A DNA stretch of 64,000 nt from Arthrobacter mangrovi (GTDB lineage: Bacteria > Actinomycetota > Actinomycetes > Actinomycetales > Micrococcaceae): positions 1-64,000 of the forward strand of contig NZ_BRVS01000003.1 of NCBI RefSeq assembly GCF_026011795.1, given 5' to 3'. The translations under genes and the position numbers were made by a program. The stretch's first letter is position 1, and every line of letters starts with the position of its first letter. Positions 37,740-46,712 of this stretch are shown one piece after another. The notes beneath the pieces are model-generated. The model worked only from the letters and a program-made list of their open reading frames with translations, had not been told where the DNA came from and did no database searches.

Positions 37740-38927
37740 CTATCTCGCGGGGGCGCGCACGGAGATGTTCGCGCTCAGCGGCCGGGCGAGGAACGTCCGG
37801 TAGCGTTCCAGCGCACTGTGCAGCGCCTGCTCTTCGCCATCCTCCAGCGTCCGGTGCAGCAGGAGATTGACGACGGCGGCGCCCGGCTTGAGCGCGTGCT
37901 GCCAGTTCCCGATCATCCGCCCGTCCAAAAGCACAACGTGGCTGGGCACCTTCGCGTTGGCCGGGGCCGGAGCAGCGCCGCCGAGATAGTTACGGGTCGG
38001 GGTGTAGCCCATGACGTATTCGTCGTAGCACTGGATCAGGTCGACCCGGGGACTGCGCGGACCCCGCGCGGGTGGTCCGCCGCCGTCGAACCAGAGGAAT
38101 TCGTGGCCGTCGACCGCGGCAGACTCAACAGCGGCGGCACCGTCAGTGCAGCTGGCCGCAACCGCGAGTCCGCGCCGGACGTCCGACTGCGTCAGGCCGG
38201 ACCACAGCGCGCAGTCCTTGACAATGGCCGGGCCGTGGCCGGAAAAGTAGCGGCGGACCAGCATCGCGAGCGCCGCGTCCCGGTCGAAGCCGCAGGGCAG
38301 CCGGGGCACACGCTCGTCGAAGGCGGCATAGGTCTGCCGCACCGTGCCGCCGGAGGCCGGCCGTGGCACGCCGCTGACCAGCACCTCGTCCAGCTCCGCG
38401 TGGTAGACCAGATGGGCCAGCCGCTGGTTGCGCAGCGGGGAGCCCATGAGTTTCTCTCCGGTGTCCGGCAGGAGTCCGGCCCGTTCCAAGGCGCCGGCGA
38501 GGTCCTCCCGGGTACCGTGCCGGCCGCCCGCGACGACGGCGCCAACCACCTCGTTGCTGCGGCGCACCGTTTCGGCGTCGATCCCCAGCTGGCCGTCCCG
38601 CGACTTGTTGACGGCCCGCAGCCGCGGGGCGGAAAGCATCATCAGCCAGCGCAGGTCCCCTCGGTGCACGAAGTGCCAGGTCGGTCGAAGTACATGAGTG
38701 CGCAGGATGGTTCCGTCCTCGATGGCCGAGTCGACGGCCCCCGCGTCGTCCTTCCCCGGACCGGCGCACCGCTGGGCCAGGGACCAGCGCGCGTATGCGT
38801 ACTCCTGGGCCTGGACAGCCAGCAGGGCCTTCACCGCGGCGGGTGCGTCCGCGGCTCCGGGGCCCCAGAGCCGCTGGGCCAGCAGCCGCCGGCGCGGAAT
38901 CGCAGCGGAGGTCAGCGGCCCCGGCAT
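37740..38927 (-). CDS. winged-helix protein of the HTH_42 / AlkZ-like DNA glycosylase family
   Basis: The product is 395 aa. It belongs to the HTH_42 (DUF1006, YcaQ/AlkZ) superfamily by layout: an N-terminal LLAVQAQEYAYARWSLAQR, THVLRPTWHFVHRGDLRWLM, and a C-terminal VDLIQCYDEYVMGY and HVVLLDGRMIGNW. The catalytic Q-x-Q of the family is retained as Gln39-Ala40-Gln41. Characterised relatives unhook interstrand crosslinks or excise alkylated bases, often self-protecting against natural products. It starts 6 bp after the SGNH hydrolase on the same strand. Confidence 0.85.
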   Translation of the reverse strand: MPGPLTSAAIPRRRLLAQRLWGPGAADAPAAVKALLAVQAQEYAYARWSLAQRCAGPGKDDAGAVDSAIEDGTILRTHVLRPTWHFVHRGDLRWLMMLSAPRLRAVNKSRDGQLGIDAETVRRSNEVVGAVVAGGRHGTREDLAGALERAGLLPDTGEKLMGSPLRNQRLAHLVYHAELDEVLVSGVPRPASGGTVRQTYAAFDERVPRLPCGFDRDAALAMLVRRYFSGHGPAIVKDCALWSGLTQSDVRRGLAVAASCTDGAAAVESAAVDGHEFLWFDGGGPPARGPRSPRVDLIQCYDEYVMGYTPTRNYLGGAAPAPANAKVPSHVVLLDGRMIGNWQHALKPGAAVVNLLLHRTLEDGEEQALHSALERYRTFLARPLSANISVRAPAR

Positions 38928-38933
38928 CCGGCG

Positions 38934-39788
38934 CTACTCGGCCGCGCCCGGCGGCATGCCCGGGCCGAAAATGGGGCCCGCCGTCGGACGCTTCGGCGAG
39001 ATGCCGTCGCCGGAGGACCGGTGCCGCAGCCGGCGCAGCACCCAGGGGACCAGATGCTGCCGCGCCCAGACCAGGTCCTCGGCCCGGGCCGTCCGCCAGT
39101 GCTTCGGCGGCAGCGGCTTCGGGATTTCGGGGTGCAGCGTGTGCCGGACATTCAGGGCGTCGAGCACCATCGCTGCCACCGTGTGATGGCCCAGCGGGGA
39201 GAAATGCAGCCGGTCCGGCGCCCACATCCGCGCATCCTTGAGCTGGCGCAGCGCCCACATATCGGCGATGATCGCGTCGTGCCGGGCGGCCACGGTGCGC
39301 AGGTTCTCGTTGTAGATGGCGGCCTTGCCGCGGACGCTGCCGATGACGGGCGTGTCGCCGATATCCGGGGCTGTGAAGAGCACGATCGTGGCCCCCGAGT
39401 CGGCCAGCTTGGCAATGGCGACGTCCATTTTCTCGGCCAGCGCATCCGGGTCCCCGCTGCGCCGGATGACGTCGTTGCCGCCGGCACAGATGGAAATCAG
39501 GTCAGGCGACAGGTCCAGCGCCGGCTGCAGCTGCTCGTCGATGATCTGCTGCAGCAGCCGGCCGCGGATGGCCAGGTTGGCGTAGGCGAAGTCGGCGTGG
39601 CCGCGGCTGAGTTCCTCTGCCACCCGGTCCGCCCAGCCGCGGTGGCCGCCGGGGCTGCCGGGGTCGGGATCGCCGATGCCTTCGGTAAAGGAATCGCCGA
39701 TCGCGACGAAGCGGCTCCACGGATGGTCGGCAGCGGAGTCCGGAGAAGACAATCGTTCGGCACGGCTCAGGTTGGTCACAAGCACCAT
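38934..39788 (-). CDS. SGNH/GDSL-family hydrolase
   Basis: The product is 284 aa. GDSL block I is FVAIGDSFTEGIGD (Ser33), block III is ICAGGNDVIRR, and the catalytic dyad is DRLHFSPLGH. There is no signal peptide, so it is cytoplasmic. It is an esterase or lipase of unknown substrate. The C-terminal ~70 residues are Arg/Pro-rich and poorly conserved. It heads a two-gene unit with the AlkZ-like gene. Confidence 0.88.
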   Translation of the reverse strand: MVLVTNLSRAERLSSPDSAADHPWSRFVAIGDSFTEGIGDPDPGSPGGHRGWADRVAEELSRGHADFAYANLAIRGRLLQQIIDEQLQPALDLSPDLISICAGGNDVIRRSGDPDALAEKMDVAIAKLADSGATIVLFTAPDIGDTPVIGSVRGKAAIYNENLRTVAARHDAIIADMWALRQLKDARMWAPDRLHFSPLGHHTVAAMVLDALNVRHTLHPEIPKPLPPKHWRTARAEDLVWARQHLVPWVLRRLRHRSSGDGISPKRPTAGPIFGPGMPPGAAE

Positions 39789-39941
39789 GGTCTCTCCGGC
39801 CTGCGGACTTTGCCACCGAAACGGTTGGCCAAATACCTGAATCGCCTTTCAGGAAAATGCTGGCGCCCCGGGCGGGAGCGGCGCTAATGTGGGGGTCCAC
39901 GGGGGCCGACGGGGGCCGCCGCCAAGCCCTCGGGAGGAACC

Positions 39942-41003
39942 ATGACGCTGCTCGACGGCATCACTGCCCGCCTACTGCCCACGGACCGGCTGGCCGTCAA
40001 CGTGCTGGAACGGCAAGGGGACAGTCCCGGGGGAATACCGGTGCTCCTGGTCCACGGCAACGTCTCGTCGGCGCTCTTCTGGCAGGAGCTGATGCTCCGG
40101 CTGCCGGCGAACTACCGGGTCATCGCGGTCGACCTGCGCGGATTCGGGGAGACCGACCCGGCGCCCGTCGATGCCACCAGGGGACTCGGCGACTTCAGCG
40201 ATGACCTCGCCGCCACCCGGGAGGCCCTGGGGCTGGCCTCGGTTCACCTGGTCGGCTGGAGCATGGGCGGCGGCGTCGTGATGCAGTACGCACTGGAGCA
40301 CCCGGCGCGCTCGATCACGCTGCAGGCGCCGGTCCCTCCGTACGGGTTCGGCGGCACGGCAGGCCCCGAGGGCCGGCGGCTCACCGACGACGACGCCGGG
40401 TGCGGGGGCGGGGGAGTAAACCCGGATTTTGTGGCCCGGCTGCGTGCCGGCGACCGGAGCGCCGAGGCGCCGACGTCGCCGCTGAACGTCTACCGCTCGG
40501 CCTACGTGCACGCGGGCTTTAGCTCCCCGCTCGAGGGTGTTTGGGTGGACTCGATGCTCAGCACCCGAACCGGCGATGACCATTACCCGGGCGACTCGGT
40601 GCCCTCGGACAACTGGCCGGGCTTCGCGGCGGGCAAGCGGGGCATAGCGAATGCGATGGCGCCCGGGTACTTCAATGTCGGCGCCCTCGCCGGACTGGCG
40701 GAGAAGCCGCCCGTCCTGTGGATCCGCGGAGACGCGGATGCCATTGTCTCGGACGCGTCGTTCTTCGATGTCAACCAGCTGGGCAAAGCCGGCATCATCC
40801 CGGGCTGGCCCGGCGAAGACGTGGCGCCGCCGCAGCCAATGGTCACTCAGACCCGCGCCCTGCTGGAGGAGTATGCGGCCGCCGGCGGCAGTTCGCGGGA
40901 GGTAGTGCTGCCCAACTGCGGGCATTCGCCGCACCTTGAGTATCCGGCCGAATTCCTGGCCGAGCTGACCGCCCATATCGAAGCGGCCGAGGGAGCGCAT
41001 TAG
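39942..41003 (+). CDS. alpha/beta hydrolase
   Basis: The product is 353 aa. ATG at 39942 follows GGGAGGAACC. The oxyanion region VLLVHGNVSSALFW, nucleophile elbow GWSMGGGVVM, acidic residue in WIRGDADAIVSDASFF and histidine in CGHSPHLEYP are all present. The family includes esterases, epoxide and C-C bond hydrolases; no specific substrate is indicated. It is divergent from the SGNH hydrolase gene and appears monocistronic. Confidence 0.88.
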   Translation: MTLLDGITARLLPTDRLAVNVLERQGDSPGGIPVLLVHGNVSSALFWQELMLRLPANYRVIAVDLRGFGETDPAPVDATRGLGDFSDDLAATREALGLASVHLVGWSMGGGVVMQYALEHPARSITLQAPVPPYGFGGTAGPEGRRLTDDDAGCGGGGVNPDFVARLRAGDRSAEAPTSPLNVYRSAYVHAGFSSPLEGVWVDSMLSTRTGDDHYPGDSVPSDNWPGFAAGKRGIANAMAPGYFNVGALAGLAEKPPVLWIRGDADAIVSDASFFDVNQLGKAGIIPGWPGEDVAPPQPMVTQTRALLEEYAAAGGSSREVVLPNCGHSPHLEYPAEFLAELTAHIEAAEGAH

Positions 41004-41039
41004 CCCCGCCGCGGAAGGGCGGGGACGCCCCGCGAGCTA

Positions 41040-41055
41040 ACTTGAAGCTTCAAGT
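41040..41055. promoter_or_regulatory. perfect 16-bp palindrome, likely operator
   Basis: ACTTGAAGCTTCAAGT is a perfect palindrome that ends 22 bp upstream of the hydrolase start at 41078. The TTGAA...TTCAA pattern resembles MarR-family operators. No MarR gene is in the window. Confidence 0.65.
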
Positions 41056-41077
41056 AGTTCTGTGGGATGATGGCGGC

Positions 41078-41728
41078 ATGACCGAAACTACTTACAAGCC
41101 CGTCGTTGTCTGGTCCAAGCCGGAGGCCGAGCGCGCCGGCACGCCGCTGCTCGTGCTCTTCCACGGCTACCTCTCCAACGAACAGGACCTCATGGGCCTG
41201 GTTCCCGGCCTTCCAGAAGAGTTTACCGTTGCCGCCGTGCGCGCGCCGGTTGCGCTGGGTCCGGGCTTCAGCTGGTTCCCGCTGATGCATGAGCCCGACT
41301 TCTCCGTGGACAAGGTGACCAGCGCCGTGGCGGACGTGTGGGGCTGGCTCGACTCCGTCAAGGACCAGCATTCCAGCGTCTCGGTGCTCGGCTTCTCCAT
41401 GGGCATGGCCGTGGCTACCTCCGTCATGCGCCACCGCCCGGACGAGATCGCCGCCGTCGTCGGGCTGTCCGGCTTCGTCGTCCCCGCCGACGGCGACGCC
41501 TTCTTCCAGGACGAAGCGGTCAAGTCGCTCAAGCCCGCCGTGTTCTGGGGCCGCGACCAGGCAGACCAGGTCATCACGCCGGACAAGATCGAGTACACGC
41601 ACGCCTGGCTCAATGAGAACGTCAACCTGACCAAGGTGCTCTACGCTGGCACCGGCCACGGGATCAACGCCCAGGAGCTGGCACACGTCAAGGAGTTCCT
41701 GACCTACAAGGTGCTCAACGCCAAGTAG
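41078..41728 (+). CDS. phospholipase/carboxylesterase-type alpha/beta hydrolase
   Basis: The product is 216 aa. ATG at 41078 was chosen over a start at 41042 because the latter would lie inside the palindromic operator. LLVLFHGYLSNEQDL is the oxyanion strand, Ser107 sits in LGFSMGMA, and the acid and His are in WGRDQADQVI and GTGHGIN. This matches the small carboxylesterase family (YpfH/MhqD-like). MhqD-type esterases are controlled by MarR regulators in Bacillus, which fits the palindrome, but the link is inference. Confidence 0.85.
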   Translation: MTETTYKPVVVWSKPEAERAGTPLLVLFHGYLSNEQDLMGLVPGLPEEFTVAAVRAPVALGPGFSWFPLMHEPDFSVDKVTSAVADVWGWLDSVKDQHSSVSVLGFSMGMAVATSVMRHRPDEIAAVVGLSGFVVPADGDAFFQDEAVKSLKPAVFWGRDQADQVITPDKIEYTHAWLNENVNLTKVLYAGTGHGINAQELAHVKEFLTYKVLNAK

Positions 41729-41740
41729 CCGCAGGACACA

Positions 41741-41772
41741 GGCGAGGGGACGGCTCAAGACGTCCCCTCGCC
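41741..41772. terminator. bidirectional terminator between convergent genes
   Basis: GGCGAGGGGACG (41741-41752) and CGTCCCCTCGCC (41761-41772) form a perfect 12-bp stem with an 8-nt loop. It lies between the stops at 41728 (+) and 41788 (-). The following sequence GTCGTTAATGTT is only moderately T-rich. Confidence 0.75.
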
Positions 41773-41787
41773 GTCGTTAATGTTCCG

Positions 41788-42024
41788 TCAGCCGCGGGCG
41801 ACGCGCACCGTTCGCCCGCCGAAGCTCACCGTGTCTCCGGGGTGGAGCTGCCGGCCGCGGCGGGTCTCGGTCTCGCCGTTCACCTGGACCTGGGCGTCCT
41901 CGATGAACTCCTTGGCCTGCAGGCCGTCCTCGGCCAGGTTGGCCAGCTTCAGCAGCTGGCCCAGGCGGATCATCTCGTCTCGAATGTGGACATCTTCAAT
42001 TCCGTCAATATCGTCGGCAGCCAT
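41788..42024 (-). CDS. S4-domain RNA-binding protein
   Basis: The product is 78 aa from ATG 42024 (MAADDIDGIEDV); an upstream ATG at 42063 lacks family support. It consists essentially of one S4 fold: IRLGQLLKLANLAEDGLQAKEFIEDAQVQVNGE and LHPGDTVSFGGRTVRV. It resembles the YbcJ/YaaA-type small S4 proteins that associate with ribosomes or rRNA. Confidence 0.88.
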   Translation of the reverse strand: MAADDIDGIEDVHIRDEMIRLGQLLKLANLAEDGLQAKEFIEDAQVQVNGETETRRGRQLHPGDTVSFGGRTVRVARG

Positions 42025-42086
42025 GGTTCCATCATGCCGTGTCGCGCACTCCCGGGGAGCCACGCGCCGGGCGATAGGGTGAATGT

Positions 42087-43076
42087 GTGCCGATGAACCC
42101 CAAGATGCCCCTTGCCGTCGGCCTGCCCCTGTCCCTGTTCGCGGGGTTGTCGATGCCGGTCCAGGGGCGGATCAATGGTGCGCTCGGGGCGAGGCTCGAC
42201 GACGGACTGGCGGCCGCCGTCGTCAGCTTCAGCACGGGACTGGTGCTGATGGTCCTGATCTGCGTCCTCGCGCCCGGCGCGCGCTCCGGGATGCGCCGCG
42301 TGCTGCCGGCCATCCGGGCCAGGAAGTTTCCGTGGTGGTACCTGCTGGCCGGAGCCAGCGGAGCCATCCTGGTGCTGAGCCAGGGCGTCACCGTCGCGCT
42401 CATCGGCATCGCGCTCTTCACCGTCGCCGCCGTCACCGGACAGTCCGTCAGCGGCCTGCTCGTGGACCGGCTCGGCCTTGGACCGGCGGGAAAAAAGAGC
42501 ATCACACCCCTCCGCGTCCTCAGCGCCCTGCTCACCGTGGCCGCCGTCGCCTGGGCCGTTTCGCCGAAGTTTTCCGCCGGCACGGATCAGGCCGGCCTGC
42601 TCGCCCTCGTGCTGCTGCCGCTGGTGGCCGGGTTCCTGCAAAGCTTCCAGCAGGCCTTCAACGGCACCCAGTCCGCGCACTACGGCTCGCCATTCCCGGC
42701 CACGATGGTCAACTTCATCGTCGGAACCGTGCTGCTGTACATCGCGTGGCTGGTCAAGGTCGCCGTGGCCGGCCCGGGCAATCCGCTGCCGGCCGAGTGG
42801 TGGTACTACCTCGGCGGTCCCATCGGCTGCCTCTTCATCAACTTCGCCACCGTGCTGGTCCGGTCCCTCGGCGTCCTGCTCACCGGCCTCGGCATGATTG
42901 CCGGACAGGTGCTCGGTTCGCTGCTGCTGGACGTGCTCTTTCCCGCACCCGGGACCATTATTACGACGGCGACCGTCCTGGGTACGCTGCTGACCCTGGC
43001 TGCGGTGGTGCTCGCCACCCTGCCCTGGCCCCGCAACTCCTTCGCCGTCCTGCGGCGGCGGAAGGGGCAGCGGTGA
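42087..43076 (+). CDS. DMT-superfamily membrane protein (DUF606/YdcZ, duplicated)
   Basis: The product is 329 aa from GTG 42087 (AGGGTGA upstream); ATG 42093 is an alternative. It has ten hydrophobic segments in two homologous halves: the first begins LPLSLFAGLSMPVQGRINGALG and the second PLVAGFLQSFQQAFNGTQSA. This is the fused form of the DUF606 family of putative transporters. The substrate is unknown. Its stop overlaps the next GTG start by 4 bp. Confidence 0.88.
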   Translation: MPMNPKMPLAVGLPLSLFAGLSMPVQGRINGALGARLDDGLAAAVVSFSTGLVLMVLICVLAPGARSGMRRVLPAIRARKFPWWYLLAGASGAILVLSQGVTVALIGIALFTVAAVTGQSVSGLLVDRLGLGPAGKKSITPLRVLSALLTVAAVAWAVSPKFSAGTDQAGLLALVLLPLVAGFLQSFQQAFNGTQSAHYGSPFPATMVNFIVGTVLLYIAWLVKVAVAGPGNPLPAEWWYYLGGPIGCLFINFATVLVRSLGVLLTGLGMIAGQVLGSLLLDVLFPAPGTIITTATVLGTLLTLAAVVLATLPWPRNSFAVLRRRKGQR

Positions 43077-44215
43077 GCGAAGCCGTGGCCGACTTCGACG
43101 GGCTGCGGCCGCACCTGGTAAACCTGGCCAGCGGCCAACTGTCTCCGGGCGGCCTGGTCTCGACCACGGCCGCGGACGTGGACCGGATCTTCGAGGAGCA
43201 CCTGCCCCGGTTCATGTCCGGGCGGCCGGGGCCGGTCCCCGTGCTGTTCTGGGCGCACGGCGGGCTGGTGGATGAGCGGACCGGCCTGGAGGCTGCGGCC
43301 CGGCAACTGCAGTGGTGGCTGGCCAACGGGGTCTACCCGGTCTACTTCGTCTGGGAGACCGGCCTGCTGCAGGTCCTGGCCGACCGGATCCGCCGCGGCG
43401 CCCAGCGGTACCGGCTGTTTCCGGCACTGAGCCTGATGAGGGCCGGCAGCGAGGGAGCCGCCGCCGCGGTGCCTGCCCTCATGCCGCGGGCGCTGCCGCC
43501 GCTGGCGGAAGCCGCCGACGCATTCGTTGAATGGCTGGCCCGGCACGCCGGCGGCCCGGCGGTCTGGGCGGACATCAAGGCCAACGCCGCCCGGGCCGGG
43601 GCCACGGCCGGCAGCCTGACCGGCGAAGGAGGTGCCCGCCACGTCGCCCGCCGGCTCGCGGCCTTCAACCGGGCACACACCGGGGCCATCGGGCTGCATG
43701 CAGTCGGCCACAGCGCCGGTGCCATCTTCCAGTCCGGCTTCCTGCGGGCGGCCTTCGAAGAGGGCGTCGGGGCCTTCGATTCCCTGGCGTTGCTGGACCC
43801 GGCCCTGGCCACTGAGGACTTCAAGACCGGGCTGCTGCCGCTGCTAGGGGACCGGATCAGGGGCCTGTCGCAGTTCAGCCTCGGCCGGCAGCGGGCCCTC
43901 GACGACGTCTGCGAAGTCCGGGGAGTCAGGTTCTACAACAAGTCGCTGCTGTACCTGATCCACCACGCCCTGGAAGAGCAGCCGGATACCCCGCTGCTCG
44001 GCCTTGAGGAGAATGTCGCGGCCGACCCGGAACTTTCGGCACTCTTCGCCGGCGGGACGTTGGCCGAGGCTGTCTGGTCGCCCCGGTTGCGCGGATCCGC
44101 GGACAGCCTGAGTGATGCGCGCAGCCACGCCGGGATCGACAGCGACCGGCTGACCATGGAGAGCCTGGCCCGCCGCGTCACCGGCCGCGGCGCCGTCGTG
44201 CCCTTCCCCGGGTAG
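43073..44215 (+). CDS. alpha/beta-hydrolase-like protein of unknown function
   Basis: The product is 380 aa. GTG at 43073 (GGTGAGC overlap with the DMT stop, GGGGCAGC upstream) was chosen; the same frame is open much further upstream only because of GC bias. FWAHGGLVDERTGLEAAARQL resembles an oxyanion strand, and GLHAVGHSAGAIFQSGF a Gly-His-Ser-Ala-Gly nucleophile elbow. I do not recognise the family beyond the hydrolase fold. It is translationally coupled to the transporter. Confidence 0.75.
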   Translation: MSEAVADFDGLRPHLVNLASGQLSPGGLVSTTAADVDRIFEEHLPRFMSGRPGPVPVLFWAHGGLVDERTGLEAAARQLQWWLANGVYPVYFVWETGLLQVLADRIRRGAQRYRLFPALSLMRAGSEGAAAAVPALMPRALPPLAEAADAFVEWLARHAGGPAVWADIKANAARAGATAGSLTGEGGARHVARRLAAFNRAHTGAIGLHAVGHSAGAIFQSGFLRAAFEEGVGAFDSLALLDPALATEDFKTGLLPLLGDRIRGLSQFSLGRQRALDDVCEVRGVRFYNKSLLYLIHHALEEQPDTPLLGLEENVAADPELSALFAGGTLAEAVWSPRLRGSADSLSDARSHAGIDSDRLTMESLARRVTGRGAVVPFPG

Positions 44216-44370
44216 GCTGCCCGTCCGGACGCACCCGGCTCGTCATCCTGCGGCCGCCATACCTGCGCCGTGCCGCCGTTTCGGTAGGCTAACGTTGTAG
44301 TTTCGCTTCGCACCAACCACACGCCACGGACCGCACCCAGCGGCCCTTGCAGAGACTGGAGAACCACCTG

Positions 44371-45759
44371 ATGGCAGCTGCCAAATCCAAGCTCGATCCG
44401 ATCATCTCGCTGGCCAAGCGCCGCGGCTTTGTCTTCCAAGCCGGCGAGATCTACGGCGGATCCCGCTCGGCCTGGGACTACGGCCCCCTGGGCGTCGAGC
44501 TCAAGGAGAACATCAAGCGGCAGTGGTGGCAGTCCGTGGTCCGCGGCCGCGAGGACGTCGTCGGCCTCGATTCCTCCGTCATCCTGCCCCGCCAGGTCTG
44601 GGAGGCCTCCGGCCACGTCGAGGTCTTTTCCGACCCGCTGGTGGAGTGCCTGAGCTGCCACAAGCGCTACCGCGCCGACCACCTCGAGGAAGAGTACGAG
44701 GAGAAGAAGGGCCGGCCGGCCGAGAACGGCCTGAAGGACATCGCCTGCGCCAACTGCGGCACCAAGGGCGAATGGACCGAACCGCAGGAATTCTCCGGCC
44801 TGCTCAAGACCTTCCTGGGACCCGTGGCCAGCGAAGAAGGCCTGCACTACCTTCGCCCGGAAACCGCGCAGGGCATTTTCGTGAACTTCAACAACGTGCT
44901 CACCACGTCGCGGCGGAAGCCCCCGTTCGGCATCGGCCAGATCGGCAAGAGCTTCCGGAACGAAATCACCCCCGGCAACTTCATCTTCCGCACCCGCGAG
45001 TTCGAGCAGATGGAGATGGAGTTCTTCGTCGAGCCCGGCACCGATGACGAGTGGCACAAGTACTGGATCGAAACCCGCCTGCAGTGGTACACCGACCTGG
45101 GCATCAACCCGGAGAACCTGCGCCTCTTCGAGCACCCGCTGGACAAGCTCAGCCACTACTCCAAGGGCACCACGGACATCGAATACCGCTTCGGTTTCCA
45201 GGGCTCGGAATGGGGCGAGCTGGAAGGCATCGCCAACCGCACGGACTTCGACCTGAGCACCCACTCCAAGCACTCCGGCACGGACCTGAGCTACTTCAAC
45301 CAGGCCACGAACGAGCGCTACACCCCGTACGTGATCGAGCCGGCGGCCGGCCTGACCCGCTCCTTCATGGCCTTCCTCGTCGATGCCTACGCCGAGGACG
45401 AGGCCCCGAATGCCAAGGGCGGTGTGGACAAGCGCACCGTGCTGAAGCTCGACCCCCGGCTGGCGCCGGTCAAGGCCGCGGTCCTGCCGCTGAGCCGCAA
45501 CGAGGACCTCTCGCCCAAGGCGAAGGAACTCGGCGCGCAGCTGCGCCGGAACTGGAACATCGAGTTCGACGACGCCGGCGCGATCGGCCGCCGCTACCGC
45601 CGGCAGGACGAGATCGGCACGCCGTTCTGCATCACGGTGGACTTCGACACGCTCGAGGACCAGGCCGTGACCATCCGCGAGCGGGACACGATGTCGCAGG
45701 ACCGGGTCAGCCTGGACAAGGTGGAAAGCTACCTGGCCGGCCGCCTCGTCGGGGCCTGA
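44371..45759 (+). CDS. glyS: glycyl-tRNA synthetase, alpha2 type
   Basis: The product is 462 aa. The start [10 protein letters not shown] at 44371 follows GACTGGAGAACC. This is the homodimeric class II form: ARRGF-type start ([17 protein letters not shown]), motif 2 [26 protein letters not shown] (positions ~195-220), and a zinc-binding insertion with CLSCHKRY and CANCG. It attaches glycine to tRNA-Gly. It heads a co-directional run to dnaG, although promoters may exist between the genes. Confidence 0.96.
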   Translation: MAAAKSKLDPIISLAKRRGFVFQAGEIYGGSRSAWDYGPLGVELKENIKRQWWQSVVRGREDVVGLDSSVILPRQVWEASGHVEVFSDPLVECLSCHKRYRADHLEEEYEEKKGRPAENGLKDIACANCGTKGEWTEPQEFSGLLKTFLGPVASEEGLHYLRPETAQGIFVNFNNVLTTSRRKPPFGIGQIGKSFRNEITPGNFIFRTREFEQMEMEFFVEPGTDDEWHKYWIETRLQWYTDLGINPENLRLFEHPLDKLSHYSKGTTDIEYRFGFQGSEWGELEGIANRTDFDLSTHSKHSGTDLSYFNQATNERYTPYVIEPAAGLTRSFMAFLVDAYAEDEAPNAKGGVDKRTVLKLDPRLAPVKAAVLPLSRNEDLSPKAKELGAQLRRNWNIEFDDAGAIGRRYRRQDEIGTPFCITVDFDTLEDQAVTIRERDTMSQDRVSLDKVESYLAGRLVGA

Positions 45760-45797
45760 CCTGCAGCGCCGAAGCGACGCAACTTCCTAGGAGCAAC

Positions 45798-46709
45798 ATG
45801 GCAGAGCTGAACTACCGGCAATGGCGCGACGGCGACGACCTCGCCCTGCTGGAAATCTGGGGCGACCCGGAAACCGCCCAGGTGGAGCACTTCCGCGCGA
45901 TCCTGCGCCCCTCCTCCGACGCGCCCTGGTCCCGCTGCATCGTGGCCGAGGACCAGGGGGTTCCGGTCGCCGCGGGCGTGGTCTACGAGACGAGCCTGCA
46001 CCCGGAGCGGCTCTGGGCCTACGTCGAAGTGGCCAAGGACCACCGCCGCGCCGGGGTGGGGTCCACGCTCCTGGGCATGCTGCGCGGGGAAGCCGAACAC
46101 TCGCCGTCGGGCGTGAAAAGGCTGCGCGCGAAGGTGGTGCCGGAGAGCTCCGGCGCCGGTTTCGCCGCCGCCGCCGGGCTCAGCCCGATCCAGACCTCGC
46201 GGGTGGTCACGGTCCAGCCCGGCGCCCTGCCGCTGCCGGACCTGGCCGCGGAGGGAGGCCCGCGCCTGGAAGAAGCTGCCACCGGTTCGGTGGAACTGAC
46301 GACGGCGGTCACGGACTTCTACAATTCCGTGCACGTGTGGGACCGGGCGGACATGACCCTGGGCCGCGCCCAGCAGATCCTGCTCAACGACGCGGCCGGC
46401 GCATCCGGAGCGGTGGTGCTGCGGAGCGCGCCGAAGGACCAGGGCGGCACCATCAGCGCATTCGCCGTCAGCTATACGCAGCAGCGGACCGATGCCCCGG
46501 CCGACGTGCTGCTGGGCTATGACACGTCACTGGCTCCGGCGGAGGCCGAGCAGGCCGTACGCAGCCTGCTCGCGATGCTGGTCCACCAGTACCCCGTGCA
46601 GGTGGAGGTCGATGACTCGATGACCGCCGTCGTCGCCGTGCTCGAGCCGCTGCTGGCGGCGGGCACGGCGGCCAGGACCGGCCCGGCAACCGCCATCGTC
46701 AGCGACTAA
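45798..46709 (+). CDS. GNAT-family acetyltransferase
   Basis: The product is 303 aa. ATG at 45798 follows TAGGAGCAAC. The acetyl-CoA site is AYVEVAKDHRRAGVGSTLLGML (residues ~74-95). The C-terminal half is a second, degenerate GNAT-like domain. Similar two-domain GNAT genes lie downstream of glyS in related genomes as far as I recall. The substrate is unknown. Confidence 0.85.
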   Translation: MAELNYRQWRDGDDLALLEIWGDPETAQVEHFRAILRPSSDAPWSRCIVAEDQGVPVAAGVVYETSLHPERLWAYVEVAKDHRRAGVGSTLLGMLRGEAEHSPSGVKRLRAKVVPESSGAGFAAAAGLSPIQTSRVVTVQPGALPLPDLAAEGGPRLEEAATGSVELTTAVTDFYNSVHVWDRADMTLGRAQQILLNDAAGASGAVVLRSAPKDQGGTISAFAVSYTQQRTDAPADVLLGYDTSLAPAEAEQAVRSLLAMLVHQYPVQVEVDDSMTAVVAVLEPLLAAGTAARTGPATAIVSD

Positions 46710-46712
46710 GGC

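Noticed and set aside
42083-43072. extension of the alpha/beta-hydrolase-like gene to 710 residues
   Set aside because: The upstream part is another frame of the DMT transporter gene; the GTG at 43073 with an RBS and stop overlap explains the start.
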